From Clytia hemisphaerica (lineage: Eukaryota; Cnidaria; Hydrozoa; Leptothecata; Clytiidae), in the NCBI GenBank assembly GCA_902728285.1, contig CACVBU010000749.1, forward strand, positions 1 through 64,000: 64,000 bases of DNA, given 5' to 3'. Under the pieces are notes generated by a model that was not told where the DNA came from, made no database searches, and was given only the letters and a program-made list of their open reading frames with translations. This document shows, one piece after another, positions 12,425 to 22,199 of the stretch; positions within the stretch are counted from its first letter, which is position 1; every line of letters starts with the position of its first letter. Position numbers and translations under genes: made by a program.

Positions 12425-13667
12425 CCCTATTTGGACCGGGCCTTTTTGAAGGATAATAAACCGGGGGGACTAATCATCCCCCCTCTGTAAAATCTCTAAA
12501 AATGGTGGAATCAATATGAAACTTTGTAGTATTATACATATCAATGCAAAGTTTCAATTAATCCAAAAAAAAATCGTCACGTGACCAATTACCCTGAGTA
12601 TCAGAAGTTAAGTTTTCAAAGAAAATAGTAAACTCTGAAGACAAATAATAGAAGTTTTATCGCGCATGTGTCAATCTAATCACTGTAGAAAAAATCAAAG
12701 ATGAAGAGCAAATATTACCATATTAATGTCTAGCAGACTGTATCAGTATGCAGTTTACTATTTACGAATTCCCCAGAAACCTCCAAGTGTAGTTGAAATG
12801 AGTTTATTTCGAAAGAAATCTTTTACATGATCCCCAAATGTATTACTAAACTTTTAATTATGGAAATGTCACTTTAATTGAATCGAAATAATAGACAGAC
12901 TTTATGTTATGATTCTCTATCACTGACTCTTTTTACAAAGCATTGGTGACTTTTTGTAAAATGTGTTTTCAACGACGGGAATAAAAATATCGACTATGAC
13001 GCTCATCCAAGATCTTGGATGGTCGTCATGGTTACTTTTGTCTTCGCTGATTGCGCGATGAATAGAATCTCGATTCGTCGGCACAGCGTAAATATATGAT
13101 TTTGAGCTGTGCTTTTCATGGTAGTGACCAATTTTTGATGACGTCAGTATTATATCTCCTAATGTAGAAGAGATTTTTCAATTCTGTTTTGATATTCTGG
13201 TAGCCAAATGAAAACCCCTATAACGATTTTCAATCAGATTTGGAAAATTTTCAAATCTAAAGCCCCCTATGGGGCGCCAAAATCTTCAAAATAAATTTTT
13301 CTGATTTTAGCGCCCCATTTTGAAATTATGACGTAATCATAAATTTTTTTTTCTGAAAATGATTTGTCTTGTCCATACAAAACTACTGTCAAAATTTCAA
13401 GTTCATAGAATTACTATATTAAAATATAACTTAATTTGAAATTTGCAGTAAAATACCGGATTTCGTACCGAAAAAATCAGGTCAAACTTTAATTTGCTCA
13501 CGTCAGCATAATTGATGTTTGACAAAGAATATTTTTGTGAGAAAATGAGCCAAAATAAAAGTTAGAAATTGTCCTGAAATTTTAAGACCACATCACAATC
13601 CCTTAAAAAGCTATTGAAAAAAAAGTTGTAGGGGGGGGGGTTTAGTCCTCCCCCGGCCCAAATAGGG
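12425..13667. mobile_element. piggyBac-like TTAA element
   Basis: TTAA (12421-12424) is followed by CCCTATTTGGACCGGG, and the other end reads CCCGGCCCAAATAGGG followed by TTAA (13668-13671). The CCCT start and TTAA duplication are hallmarks of piggyBac; Kolobok also uses TTAA. The 1.24-kb interior codes for nothing and holds a younger nested 534-bp element. Confidence 0.82.
12590..13123 (-). mobile_element. 534-bp TACC-ended element, copy 2, nested
   Basis: An inverted relative of the element at 11174-11716, running from TACCCTGAGTATCAG to CTTTTCATGGTA. It is flanked by perfect 9-bp duplications GTGACCAAT (12581-12589 and 13124-13132). It sits inside the piggyBac-like element and so inserted later. 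Confidence 0.9.
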
Positions 13668-13847
13668 TTAAACAGATAAAAAATGAGAACTTGAAAAATA
13701 TTCCAAGCAGACATATATGCTTATGCTGTGCGTAAGAATCCGAGCCTTGATATGCTTATAAGCGTGCTTGCTTTTAAACATATATCACCAGAATGATCAA
13801 AACACTATGTAGGCCTATGTAAGTGTTATCTATTTTTATAAAACACC

Positions 13848-14165
13848 CCTTTTCACATACCCACTGAGACCTCTTCCCACTGGAAAAATTGGCGAAAATA
13901 TATCACCCCCGGTAGAAGATTATCCTCCAATTTTTGTCCACACTGAAAATAACCAAATAAACCAATCCTCACTGCGAAATATCATACTATTTTCTCCTTC
14001 CCCACTGAATTTTTTGACTTGAAAACAAAAGAATCAAAATCCCCAGCCATAAAAAATAAGGGAATACCGATCCCCATCGTGTTTCAGTGCGTTATTTTTA
14101 CCCCCAATGGCTGAAAAATCCTACCGGGTCTGCAAGAAGGGGGTGTATAAAATTGTGATGAATGT
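13848..14165. repeat. Dispersed CCACTGG-rich repeat, copy 1
   Basis: This stretch shares phrases (CCCACTGGAAAAATTGGCGAAAATAT, CCCACTGAGACC) with 32037-32300 and, inverted, with 35750-35975. It is a dispersed, heavily diverged repeat family with no coding capacity. Boundaries are approximate. Confidence 0.5.
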
Positions 14166-14288
14166 TGTTCGAACACAGTTTTTTTCAAATTCAGGCCAAT
14201 GGGTTTGGTATGATTGTCAAATAACTCCTTATAATGAGTATGAATAATTTCGAATTACTAAATTTACAATTCTTGATTTCCATCTTAG

Positions 14289-14424
14289 ATGTTGATGAAT
14301 GTCAAACAAATTCAGATCAATGTGACGTAAATGCGTATTGTGTATTTTTTCCGAACACCATTTCTTTATACTTGTCAATGTAAAGATAATTACGAAGGTG
14401 ATTGGTTCACATGCGAAGAAAAAG
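14289..14424 (+). pseudogene. Calcium-binding EGF-like exon of the cadherin relic, frameshifted
   Basis: An acceptor TTAG precedes a phase-1 exon beginning DVDECQTNSDQCD, the cbEGF signature. The end, CQCKDNYEGDWFTC, is in another frame. The exon is 136 bp, one base too long for a phase-1/phase-1 module, so a one-base insertion breaks it. The donor AAAG|GTATTG is in phase with the transmembrane exon downstream. Confidence 0.75.
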
Positions 14425-14692
14425 GTATTGTCATATTTTACTTATAACCTTTTACGTATAGCCTCTATTTATCACCTATGTTATTTATACCTAAGTTTAA
14501 AGAGTTATGACTAGTACTAGAGACTCAATATTAACCTTAATAAACAAAAAATGCATGGTTTCAACCTTGTTAGCCTGCAACATTTCTTCAACAACGTCTT
14601 CTACACGGTTTATTGTAACAACATCCCACTTTAAGGTTCCAAATATTTAATAACGTAAAATTTTAAAGACTTTGTAGACTCCAAAATATGCA

Positions 14693-14957
14693 TGGCCGGG
14701 TAGCTCAGTCGGTAAAGCATTCGCCTTACAATTTCAGGGTTGTGGGTTCGATCCCCGGTCACCGCCAACTCAGCGGATGAGTAGCTTAGATTGGGTAAGC
14801 TGATCTAAGCGGTAAGTTACTGGGAGCTGAGAGTAGGTGTGGCGCTCCACCTCAGCATTCGATCTCCCAGGTTTAGCGCAAATAGAAACGGGGATAGACT
14901 CCCTCACTCCCGGCTCCGCCGACAGCCACCAGATGAATATACTTACTTACTTACTTA
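14693..14957 (+). mobile_element. tRNA-derived SINE
   Basis: The head is tRNA-like: an A box in TAGCTCAGTCGGTAAAGC and a B box GGGTTCGATCCC about 35 bp later. An unrelated body of ~190 bp follows, ending in an ACTTACTTACTT tail. Imperfect flanks (AAAATATGCA / AAATAATGCA) may be the target duplication. The structure is that of a pol III-transcribed SINE, so this is not a functional tRNA gene. Confidence 0.85.
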
Positions 14958-15155
14958 AATAATGCAATTTCTAGGGAAATTGTATCAAATTGTACCGAAT
15001 TACTTAAAAACAGTAAGAAATAATAAAAGCATTCTAAGAAGAAATATTTATGGAAAAAAGTTTTAGACATACATAAACTGCAATTGCCCACCCCTTCTTA
15101 TTCCCACAAGTTTACGAAGGTTATATCTAATATTTTAAACATCAATCCATAACAG

Positions 15156-15290
15156 GAGAACAAGAGAAAGAGAATTTCGCCTCCATCGTTGGTATTGGAG
15201 TTGCAGCTGTGGTTTTGTTGGTCATTATTGTCGTGTTGGCTGCTGTGTTCTACAAGTCCAAAGTCCGGTACATGCAAGACCTGAAGCAGG
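15156..15290 (+). pseudogene. Transmembrane exon of the cadherin/EGF relic
   Basis: Between acceptor AACAG and donor GG|GTAATT lies a 135-bp exon. It encodes an acidic lead, a ~22-residue hydrophobic helix (IVGIGVAAVVLLVIIVVLAA) and the basic start of a cytoplasmic tail (YKSKVRYMQ). This exon is itself intact and its phase fits the EGF exon at 14289-14424. No cytoplasmic exon was recognised before the LINE that starts near 16.3 kb. Confidence 0.7.
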
Positions 15291-15423
15291 GTAATTAATG
15301 GCGGACAGATTTGCTAATTTGCGAGTTCAGCCTTATAAAATCAACTTTATTGGACCAAATAAGCATTTTAGCCTAAACCACCTTGAACGTCATTGGGGTG
15401 TCAGTAATCGTTCGATTTATAAC

Positions 15424-15506
15424 CCAGCTGGCACACAAACGTTGTTTTAACGTTCATCTAATGAACGTTATATAAACGTTGAAACAACGTTGTGTGCTAG
15501 CTAGGA
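15424..15506. repeat. Short palindromic element with AACGTT motifs
   Basis: AGCTGGCACACAAACGTTGT is mirrored by ACAACGTTGTGTGCTAGCT, with two further AACGTT copies between them. It is a MITE-like hairpin of ~80 bp. Confidence 0.6.
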
Positions 15507-16311
15507 AGAGAAAAGACACCCCTTTGTCACAAACCTGGCTAAAACCCCATTTCTATAGAAATATCATTCCCTCGAGAACGGACCGAGTCCGAAACATGTC
15601 AGGAAAAAACAAAATATAAAAGCCGCATTCTATTTTTACAGTTCAGCATAATATCTATCCCGATAGGAATTTTTACCCCTTTACTTTTACTGAGGAAAAA
15701 AAGTTCCATCGAGGCTGTGAGACAGAGGTGTGGTAAACAAACTATATATGTATTATCTCCAGGCACATTGGGCACAAAGAATTGTGTTCGTGTTATCAAG
15801 GTTCTAGTGATTAATAGTCAACTGCTCTACTTGGTTGTACATTTAATGGGAAAATACGACCTTAGTTCATCTACTAACCCGGGATATTTTAAGCTCTTAA
15901 GGGTGAAATGGTGGATCTTATTCCGTACCTATTCCAATCAGTGTGAGCCACCTGTGACATGTGATGAATACATTAAATCGTTTTTATTCCTTTAGAGTTC
16001 AAATGTTATCAAAAGGAGATTAGAACAATTAAACGTTAACTATGTTTATAACTCCTTTGGTTTTTACTCAACCAAATACACAACCTCGTTCCCAGGGCCT
16101 GATTCTCACTTTTTTATAATTTTGATGGTCGTTTCGAATCGCCCTGGCAAAAAAGGATTGAGATTCGCTGACGTCAGCGAAAAAAAAGTTGAATTTCAAC
16201 TATTTTTTCGCAAGCTTTCATTTTCTGGAAGATAATTTTTTCCTGCTGTTACCGTGGTTTCATCGACGTCACAGCTACTAAGAACCAATCAGAGAAGTAA
16301 ATCGATCAAAA

Positions 16312-16347
<36 letters not shown>

Positions 16348-16360
16348 CTTGACATACAAG

Positions 16361-17746
16361 ATGGCGGACAGAGCTGCCGGAGAAGAAAATGGCGTCGAAG
16401 AAAATGACGTTGAATCAAATCAAGATAGAGATAGAACACTCAACGAAATTGTAGCAAAGATAGCAGACGAAGAGAAAGATCCGTGCTCCATACTGCTGTC
16501 CAACAGTATCTTTATCTTTACATTCCCAAAGGAAGACATTGTACAATTACTGTCACAACTTAATGCAAACAAACTGACTCATCTCAGAGAGCAGTTATAT
16601 CTCTCCCTGATCGATCACTTTGAACCAGATGTATTAGAGGAAAACAACTTCAATTTCTCTCCTGATCATGATTTTGTTAAGCACCTCAGGAGGCGTGCAA
16701 AGCCCATGAACTCAGCAATCGATATTTTCAACATTGGAATCGCTATACACGACAACCGAATTGGTCCGAAATTAGCCTCTGACATACATAAGTACCCGAC
16801 CACCAACTCATTACCAGCTAATCCTCCCATCATGGACAAGGACAGTGCGTTGATTATTAAAAAACTTAACGAAGTCATTGAGACTAACAAAAAGCTCGTG
16901 AAATCTAACGAACAATTAATCACAGAAAACAATAGTTTGAAAGGTCGTCTCTCATCTCTTGAATCGAAAGTTGACAGATACTTCAAACCCAGCCCGAAAT
17001 CCACAGTCAACAATTTCTCCAAACCGAAAGATAATACAACAACCATCAGCCAACAGGAGCTTCCATCAACTCCAATAAATGCACAAACAACCCAACCTTC
17101 AGATCCGGCTTATCTAAGGGACCTACCCTTCGACCAGTCACTTCTCAACACAACTTACCATGCTACCCCAAAGCCAAAACTCCAGAACCCTAATCTACAA
17201 TGTCAGGCACTAGTGAACAAGGACCCATCGTCAACTGAATCCCAAGGAAAACCTACCTACAGTCACGCTCTTATCTATGGGGAAAACAAAGCAGCAAAAC
17301 CACACATCACCGGCGAACGCAAACCATTCGAATTATTTGTTGGGGGCTTCAACCTCAAATTGAGCCCACAATCTGTGAGATCTTATGTTGAAAATGAAGT
17401 TGGTATTAAAGTTATTGAAATTTCTGCATTTCGTCAAAATAAGTTTAACCAATCTTTTAGAATTGGTATTAACTTTTACGATTCCCACAAAGCTTTCGAC
17501 TCATCACTCTGGCTTGAAGGTTTACGTGTGCAACCTTTTCGCCTCTCTCGTTCTCAGAACCGATCGAACCACCACACCACAGAAGGGTTTCCCGGGCAGT
17601 CGTACCGTGACCTTAACAACCGACCAACCCATCAGCATTACCGATACCAGTTCAACCAAAATAACAAATACCCAAACGATCGATACCAATCCAACAAAGC
17701 CAATAAGTACTCAGATGAACATTTAAATAGTTATGACCAATTTTAA
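16361..17746 (+). CDS. LINE ORF1 protein (RNA-binding chaperone type)
   Basis: The start chosen is ATG at 16361 (MADRAAGEENG, context CAAGATGG), giving 461 residues. An acidic N-terminus leads to a coiled coil at about residues 165-210 (a run with LNEVIETNKKLVKSNEQL). A Ser/Pro/Asn-rich linker follows, then a possible RNA-recognition-like fold from about residue 320 (FELFVGGFNLKLSPQSVR) and a basic, Asn/Gln-rich tail. In LINEs such proteins coat the RNA and form trimers; this is inferred from layout. The frame overlaps ORF2 by 14 bases if ORF2 starts at 17733. Confidence 0.8.
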   Translation: MADRAAGEENGVEENDVESNQDRDRTLNEIVAKIADEEKDPCSILLSNSIFIFTFPKEDIVQLLSQLNANKLTHLREQLYLSLIDHFEPDVLEENNFNFSPDHDFVKHLRRRAKPMNSAIDIFNIGIAIHDNRIGPKLASDIHKYPTTNSLPANPPIMDKDSALIIKKLNEVIETNKKLVKSNEQLITENNSLKGRLSSLESKVDRYFKPSPKSTVNNFSKPKDNTTTISQQELPSTPINAQTTQPSDPAYLRDLPFDQSLLNTTYHATPKPKLQNPNLQCQALVNKDPSSTESQGKPTYSHALIYGENKAAKPHITGERKPFELFVGGFNLKLSPQSVRSYVENEVGIKVIEISAFRQNKFNQSFRIGINFYDSHKAFDSSLWLEGLRVQPFRLSRSQNRSNHHTTEGFPGQSYRDLNNRPTHQHYRYQFNQNNKYPNDRYQSNKANKYSDEHLNSYDQF

Positions 17747-20700
17747 AATGGATGCCTCCAATGAATTTTTAACGAACTTTATCTCCTTGAACTGTTATGG
17801 TTACAAAGGGAACTGTATATATGTAAATAAACTTGCAAAGTCATATGATTGTTTATCACTCTCAGAGGTTTGGCTCACTCAGAGTGAAGTCCACCTACTA
17901 AACCACTTCAAGAAAGACTTTATTACCATTTTTCACCCTGCAAATCAACATGAACATGGTCGTCCATTCGGAGGCACTGTCCTTCTACTCAGAAAAACTA
18001 TTTTCAAAAACGTAACCACTATCCTAAAAGAGGACTACATATCTGCTGTCCAGACCACACTTGGTGATCGAACCCTCATCATTATGGGTCTGTATTTACA
18101 GTCAATAAATAACAAATCAGACTATCTTCAAACATACCAATCACAACTTGCTTCTATCACAGGCATTATGAACCAATTTACTGACATTGCTGATTCGATT
18201 CTTTTGGGCGATTTTCAATGCTGTCCAGATCTCCCCTCCAACAGCCGCTCTACAAAATCAAACGCTCTATCAAGTCATCTATCTAACTTCATAACAGAAA
18301 ACGATTTGATACCTATAGATCTGACAGATGGTTCTGGTCCATCCTATACCTATCAACATTTTACGTTACCAAACTCTTCCTATATTGACCACATCCTGGT
18401 TCCATCATCACTATCTGAATGTTTCTCCAACACTGCTGTCCTTTATCCAAACCACGATAACACCAGTGATCATCTACCTGTGACAACTAGTCTTCTCTCA
18501 TCGCATACTATCATGGATCAGGAAGATATTCATTCTGATACGGAGATGGCTTTCATACCGAACTACTTATGGAAGAACTCAAAATTTGTCAACCATTACC
18601 AGGTAAAAGTAGATAATGCTATCAAACATCTTGATTTCAATTCAAATAATGCAATCGACGAACTTCATTCCGCTCTTCGCACCTGTGCAAGTGAAGCTTG
18701 TATTGATTTCAGACAGTCTACATACACTTTTCAATCCAAACCTTGGTGGAACGATGAAATCCGCAAGGCCCATAACAATCTTCGTCACATGTTTAACTAC
18801 TGGAGAGATGAAGGTTTCCCGAAGCACCAATCTAGTACATCATTTCATCGGTATAGATTTGCACGGAAGATATTTCGCTATCACGTCAGGAGAGCAAAAA
18901 ACAATGCCACAGTAGAACATTATATCAACACAGATAAACTCAAGAATATAAAACCACAATCATACTGGAAAAATCTTCGACTATTGAAAAATAAAGATCA
19001 AAAACTGTTCACTATAAATGGGAAAACAAAGAAAACTGACATTACAAACGAATTTCACAACCACTTTGATAACCTCCTCAATACGCCTCGTATTGCTCAT
19101 ATAGACAATGATGAAAGCAATATGAAACTCAGAGAACTACTAGCACAAATTGAAAGTAAATTTTCAAACAATTTCAACGTGTCTGAATCAGAACTAACCA
19201 AAGCGCTCGATAAACTCAAATTTGGCAAATCCAGGGACCCATTCCAAATCAATGCAGAGCATTTCCTTTGTGCCAAGAATACCACTTTCATCACCTATCT
19301 CACAGGACTTGTCAACAAGCTATTTATATCACCAAAGCTACCTCATCATCTATCAACATCAATTCTCATACCTTTGGTAAAATCATATAAGAAATCCATG
19401 AACGATGCAAACAATTACCGTGGTATCAGTCTAATCCCGATACTTACTAAATTATTAGAACTTGTTGTACTGGTGAAATGTCCTGAAATTGGAGACCATG
19501 CACTCTCACAATTTGGTTTTGTTCCGGGTTCGTCAACCCTCCACGCAGAAATTCTCATCTCAGACACCATTAAACATTACAACAGTAGGGGTAGTCCAGT
19601 TTACATTTGCAGCTTAGACGCTGAGAAAGCATTTGACTGCTGTAACTGGAATACCCTCTTCTCGAAACTGGCAAAAAAGAACATTCCAAATGAAATTGTT
19701 GCCCTGCTTGTCAAGTTATATCTGAATGGGACAGCAGTGGTCCATTACGCTTCTCATCAATCACCAAAGCCCTTCACACTAACCCAGGGTGTTCGTCAAG
19801 GTGGCATTCTTTCTCCATTTCTTTATAACATTTATACAGAAGATCTGCTTCAACACATCAGGTCTCTCGAAATTGGCACATACCTTCCGAACAATCTTCA
19901 TACCGCCATCATAGCTTACGCAGATGACATTATCCTATTGAGTCCAACCCTTTCACATCTCCAAACAATGATCGACCAATGTATCAACCATGGCATCAGC
20001 AACTGTCTTAAATATAACCAAAGCAAAACTCAATTCACTGTTTCTGGAAACTACCTACAAAATCCTTATATACGTATCAATGACACCATTATTTATAGAC
20101 AAAATGAACTGAAACACCTTGGATTTCACTGGCAACTGAAAAATAACATTATCTCTCTCGACCGACATAAGACTGACCGAATAGCTAGCATGTGGTCCGT
20201 TGCAACTTCACTTATCACAGCTGGAATTCGACTGTGTCATCCCAATCAGATTGTTACACTATTCAATAGCATTGTTGTACCCAAACTTCTATACGGTCTA
20301 GAACTTGTGACTCTTACAAAATCAGAAGCTGAACATCTTAATACCCAAGCAAGAATGTGTCTTAAGTCACTTTTCGGTGTATCTAAACGATCAAGGAACT
20401 TACTGAACAAACTATACAACCTAGCTGACATTACCACCCTCATAGATAGCAGAAGACTTAGGCTACTCAGCCAAATCATTCACAACAAATCAGTTGCTCC
20501 ATACATCTTTCATCTACTAACTACGAATATGAACATAGACTTCAGCTACGTACACTCTACTAACAGAATTATAAATCGAGAAAATTTGAACATTTACACA
20601 TTGCTGTTGAATAAAAGTTATACTTTTAAAACTGAAGTTATTGAAATTTCTGATGAAGTTGAGGAATGCATTTATTATATAAAAAATTGGCATATTTTTG

Positions 20701-20753
20701 AAAATAGACTTTCATTCAGAGCTAAGCTGGAAGAAAATATTGTGTGGTCGTAG
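17733..20753 (+). CDS. LINE ORF2: endonuclease-reverse transcriptase
   Basis: An intact 1006-residue protein. The APE-type endonuclease shows catalytic SEVW (Glu45), LLGDF (Asp160), YIDHIL (about 217-222) and SDHLPV (245-250). The reverse transcriptase shows YRGISL, FGFVPGSST, LDAEKAFD, TQGVRQGGILSPFLYN and the catalytic AYADDIILL near residue 730. A C-terminal region follows with no RNase H domain. It nicks target DNA and copies the element RNA at the cut. A second ATG at 17748 lies one base after the ORF1 stop in a better context (AAAATGG), so reinitiation is possible. All motifs are intact, so the copy may be recent. Confidence 0.9.
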   Translation: MTNFKMDASNEFLTNFISLNCYGYKGNCIYVNKLAKSYDCLSLSEVWLTQSEVHLLNHFKKDFITIFHPANQHEHGRPFGGTVLLLRKTIFKNVTTILKEDYISAVQTTLGDRTLIIMGLYLQSINNKSDYLQTYQSQLASITGIMNQFTDIADSILLGDFQCCPDLPSNSRSTKSNALSSHLSNFITENDLIPIDLTDGSGPSYTYQHFTLPNSSYIDHILVPSSLSECFSNTAVLYPNHDNTSDHLPVTTSLLSSHTIMDQEDIHSDTEMAFIPNYLWKNSKFVNHYQVKVDNAIKHLDFNSNNAIDELHSALRTCASEACIDFRQSTYTFQSKPWWNDEIRKAHNNLRHMFNYWRDEGFPKHQSSTSFHRYRFARKIFRYHVRRAKNNATVEHYINTDKLKNIKPQSYWKNLRLLKNKDQKLFTINGKTKKTDITNEFHNHFDNLLNTPRIAHIDNDESNMKLRELLAQIESKFSNNFNVSESELTKALDKLKFGKSRDPFQINAEHFLCAKNTTFITYLTGLVNKLFISPKLPHHLSTSILIPLVKSYKKSMNDANNYRGISLIPILTKLLELVVLVKCPEIGDHALSQFGFVPGSSTLHAEILISDTIKHYNSRGSPVYICSLDAEKAFDCCNWNTLFSKLAKKNIPNEIVALLVKLYLNGTAVVHYASHQSPKPFTLTQGVRQGGILSPFLYNIYTEDLLQHIRSLEIGTYLPNNLHTAIIAYADDIILLSPTLSHLQTMIDQCINHGISNCLKYNQSKTQFTVSGNYLQNPYIRINDTIIYRQNELKHLGFHWQLKNNIISLDRHKTDRIASMWSVATSLITAGIRLCHPNQIVTLFNSIVVPKLLYGLELVTLTKSEAEHLNTQARMCLKSLFGVSKRSRNLLNKLYNLADITTLIDSRRLRLLSQIIHNKSVAPYIFHLLTTNMNIDFSYVHSTNRIINRENLNIYTLLLNKSYTFKTEVIEISDEVEECIYYIKNWHIFENRLSFRAKLEENIVWS

Positions 20754-20907
20754 ATTTTCTCACTGCCTTGCTCTTATATCTACAACATACAATATTCTCT
20801 CTTCCACCTTTTCTCTTGAAATGATATCTTTTTAGAACGGGCAGCCCAGTCTAGATTTTCTGTTGTTGTTTTGATTGCATCGTTCATACATTTTGCAGAC
20901 TCTGATT

Positions 20908-21992
20908 TATGGCGCGCCAAAAGGCTTTTTAATACTAACTTTTTTTTATAATATCAACTTTCTTTTATAATACTAGATTTTTTTTATAATACCAACTTTC
21001 ACTTTTATAATACCAACTTTCATTTTTATAGTATCAACTTTTTTTTATAATACCAACTTTTTATTATAATACAAACTTTCATTTTTTAAATATCAGATTT
21101 TTTTTTTAAATAGCAACTTTTTTTTATAATACCAACTTTTTTTATAATATCAACTTTTTTTTATAACACTAACTTTCATTTTTATAATATCAATTTTTTT
21201 GGTCTCGCTTAGTCAATTTTCTTTTTTCACCATGTAGACGGGCCTTTACAGTTCTTCACTGGAAAATCTACATGAGGCACATGGTCATTGAGGTCCTGTC
21301 CTTGACTTGGCTGTTGGCTGCTTGGGTAAAGGTCCAAAGACTGCTGGTAGTTCAGCTTATTTTTATCATTTGTGTTGTTTGTTCTCTCTCTGGCTGGTGG
21401 ATTGATTCTTCAGACCAATCAAATTTTGTTGCAACTTTTGTTTGGTTAGGTATAGATATACAGTATTATGCAATATGTTATAATTATATCCATATGGTTG
21501 TTAGATCTATATGGCCTTATATGAATATAATGTTCGTTTTATGTCCTCTGTATCAAAATTTTCAGGCATCAGGATTAGAGTCAAGAAAAGGCACCAACGT
21601 AAAACCCAATTAACGCAATCGAACACGATAGAATATTACCCAGAAATATCAGCCGTTCGATTGAGGCTAGGTGTAATTAATCGCGCTAAGACTCTTTCTA
21701 CACTTGATCGATTATACACGCATAGTAAGCGAGACAAAAATTGGTGTTATGAAAACTAAAAAAAAAGTTGGTACTATAAAAAAAAAGTTGGTATTATAAT
21801 AAAAAAAGTTGGTATTATAAAAAAAAGTTGATATTATAAAAAAAAGTTGGTATTATAAAAAAAAGTTGGTATTATAAAAAAAAAGTTGGTATTATAAAAA
21901 AAAGTTGATATTATAAAAAAAAGTTGGTATTATAAAAAAAAGTTTGTATTATAAAAAAAAGTTAGTATTAAAAAGCCTTTTGGCGCGCCATA
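20908..21992. mobile_element. 1085-bp DNA transposon with tandem-repeat arms, 6-bp duplication
   Basis: The ends TATGGCGCGCCAAAAGGC and GCCTTTTGGCGCGCCATA are inverted copies, flanked by CTGATT on both sides (20902-20907, 21993-21998). Inside each end lies a tandem array of a ~20-bp unit (TTTTATAATACCAACTTT, 20933-21195; its complement, 21757-21970) in opposite orientation. The centre (21196-21755) holds no recognisable transposase. It interrupts the LINE 3' UTR and is therefore younger than that LINE copy. A 6-bp duplication is seen in few superfamilies (for example IS3EU), so classification is open. Confidence 0.88.
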
Positions 21993-22199
21993 CTGATTCC
22001 CCGTAATTTCTTGTTCTGGCTTTTTTTTTTTCGAGTTGCTTGGCGATTCCCTCGCTGATGATCTCAGCCGGCCTCTTATTTTGACACTTTGATGATTCCC
22101 ATGCTAGACTGTTATCTTACTCTCTTTATCTCCTTACCGTTTGGGCGGCCTTACAGTCTTTATTTTTCAGTAAACATAGTATATATTTTGTTCCGAAAA

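Larger units (their letters stand above)
16313..22180 (+). mobile_element. Full-length two-ORF LINE (non-LTR retrotransposon)
   Basis: A 30-plus T tract (16313-16348) is followed by ORF1 (16361-17746) and ORF2 (to 20753), both open. Endonuclease and reverse transcriptase domains without an RNase H point to a Jockey/CR1/L2/Rex1-type clade; the exact clade is unresolved. The 3' UTR resumes after an inserted element (20908-21992) and ends at an uncertain point near 22.2 kb. Confidence 0.85.

Noticed and set aside
14693..14767. Functional tRNA gene
   Set aside because: A and B boxes are good but the acceptor ends do not pair well, and the sequence continues into a SINE body with a simple-repeat tail.
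20908..21992. Polinton/Maverick terminal repeats (6-bp duplication, tandem-rich ends)
   Set aside because: The whole element is only 1.1 kb, the ends are TATGG rather than AG, and no Polinton genes are present.
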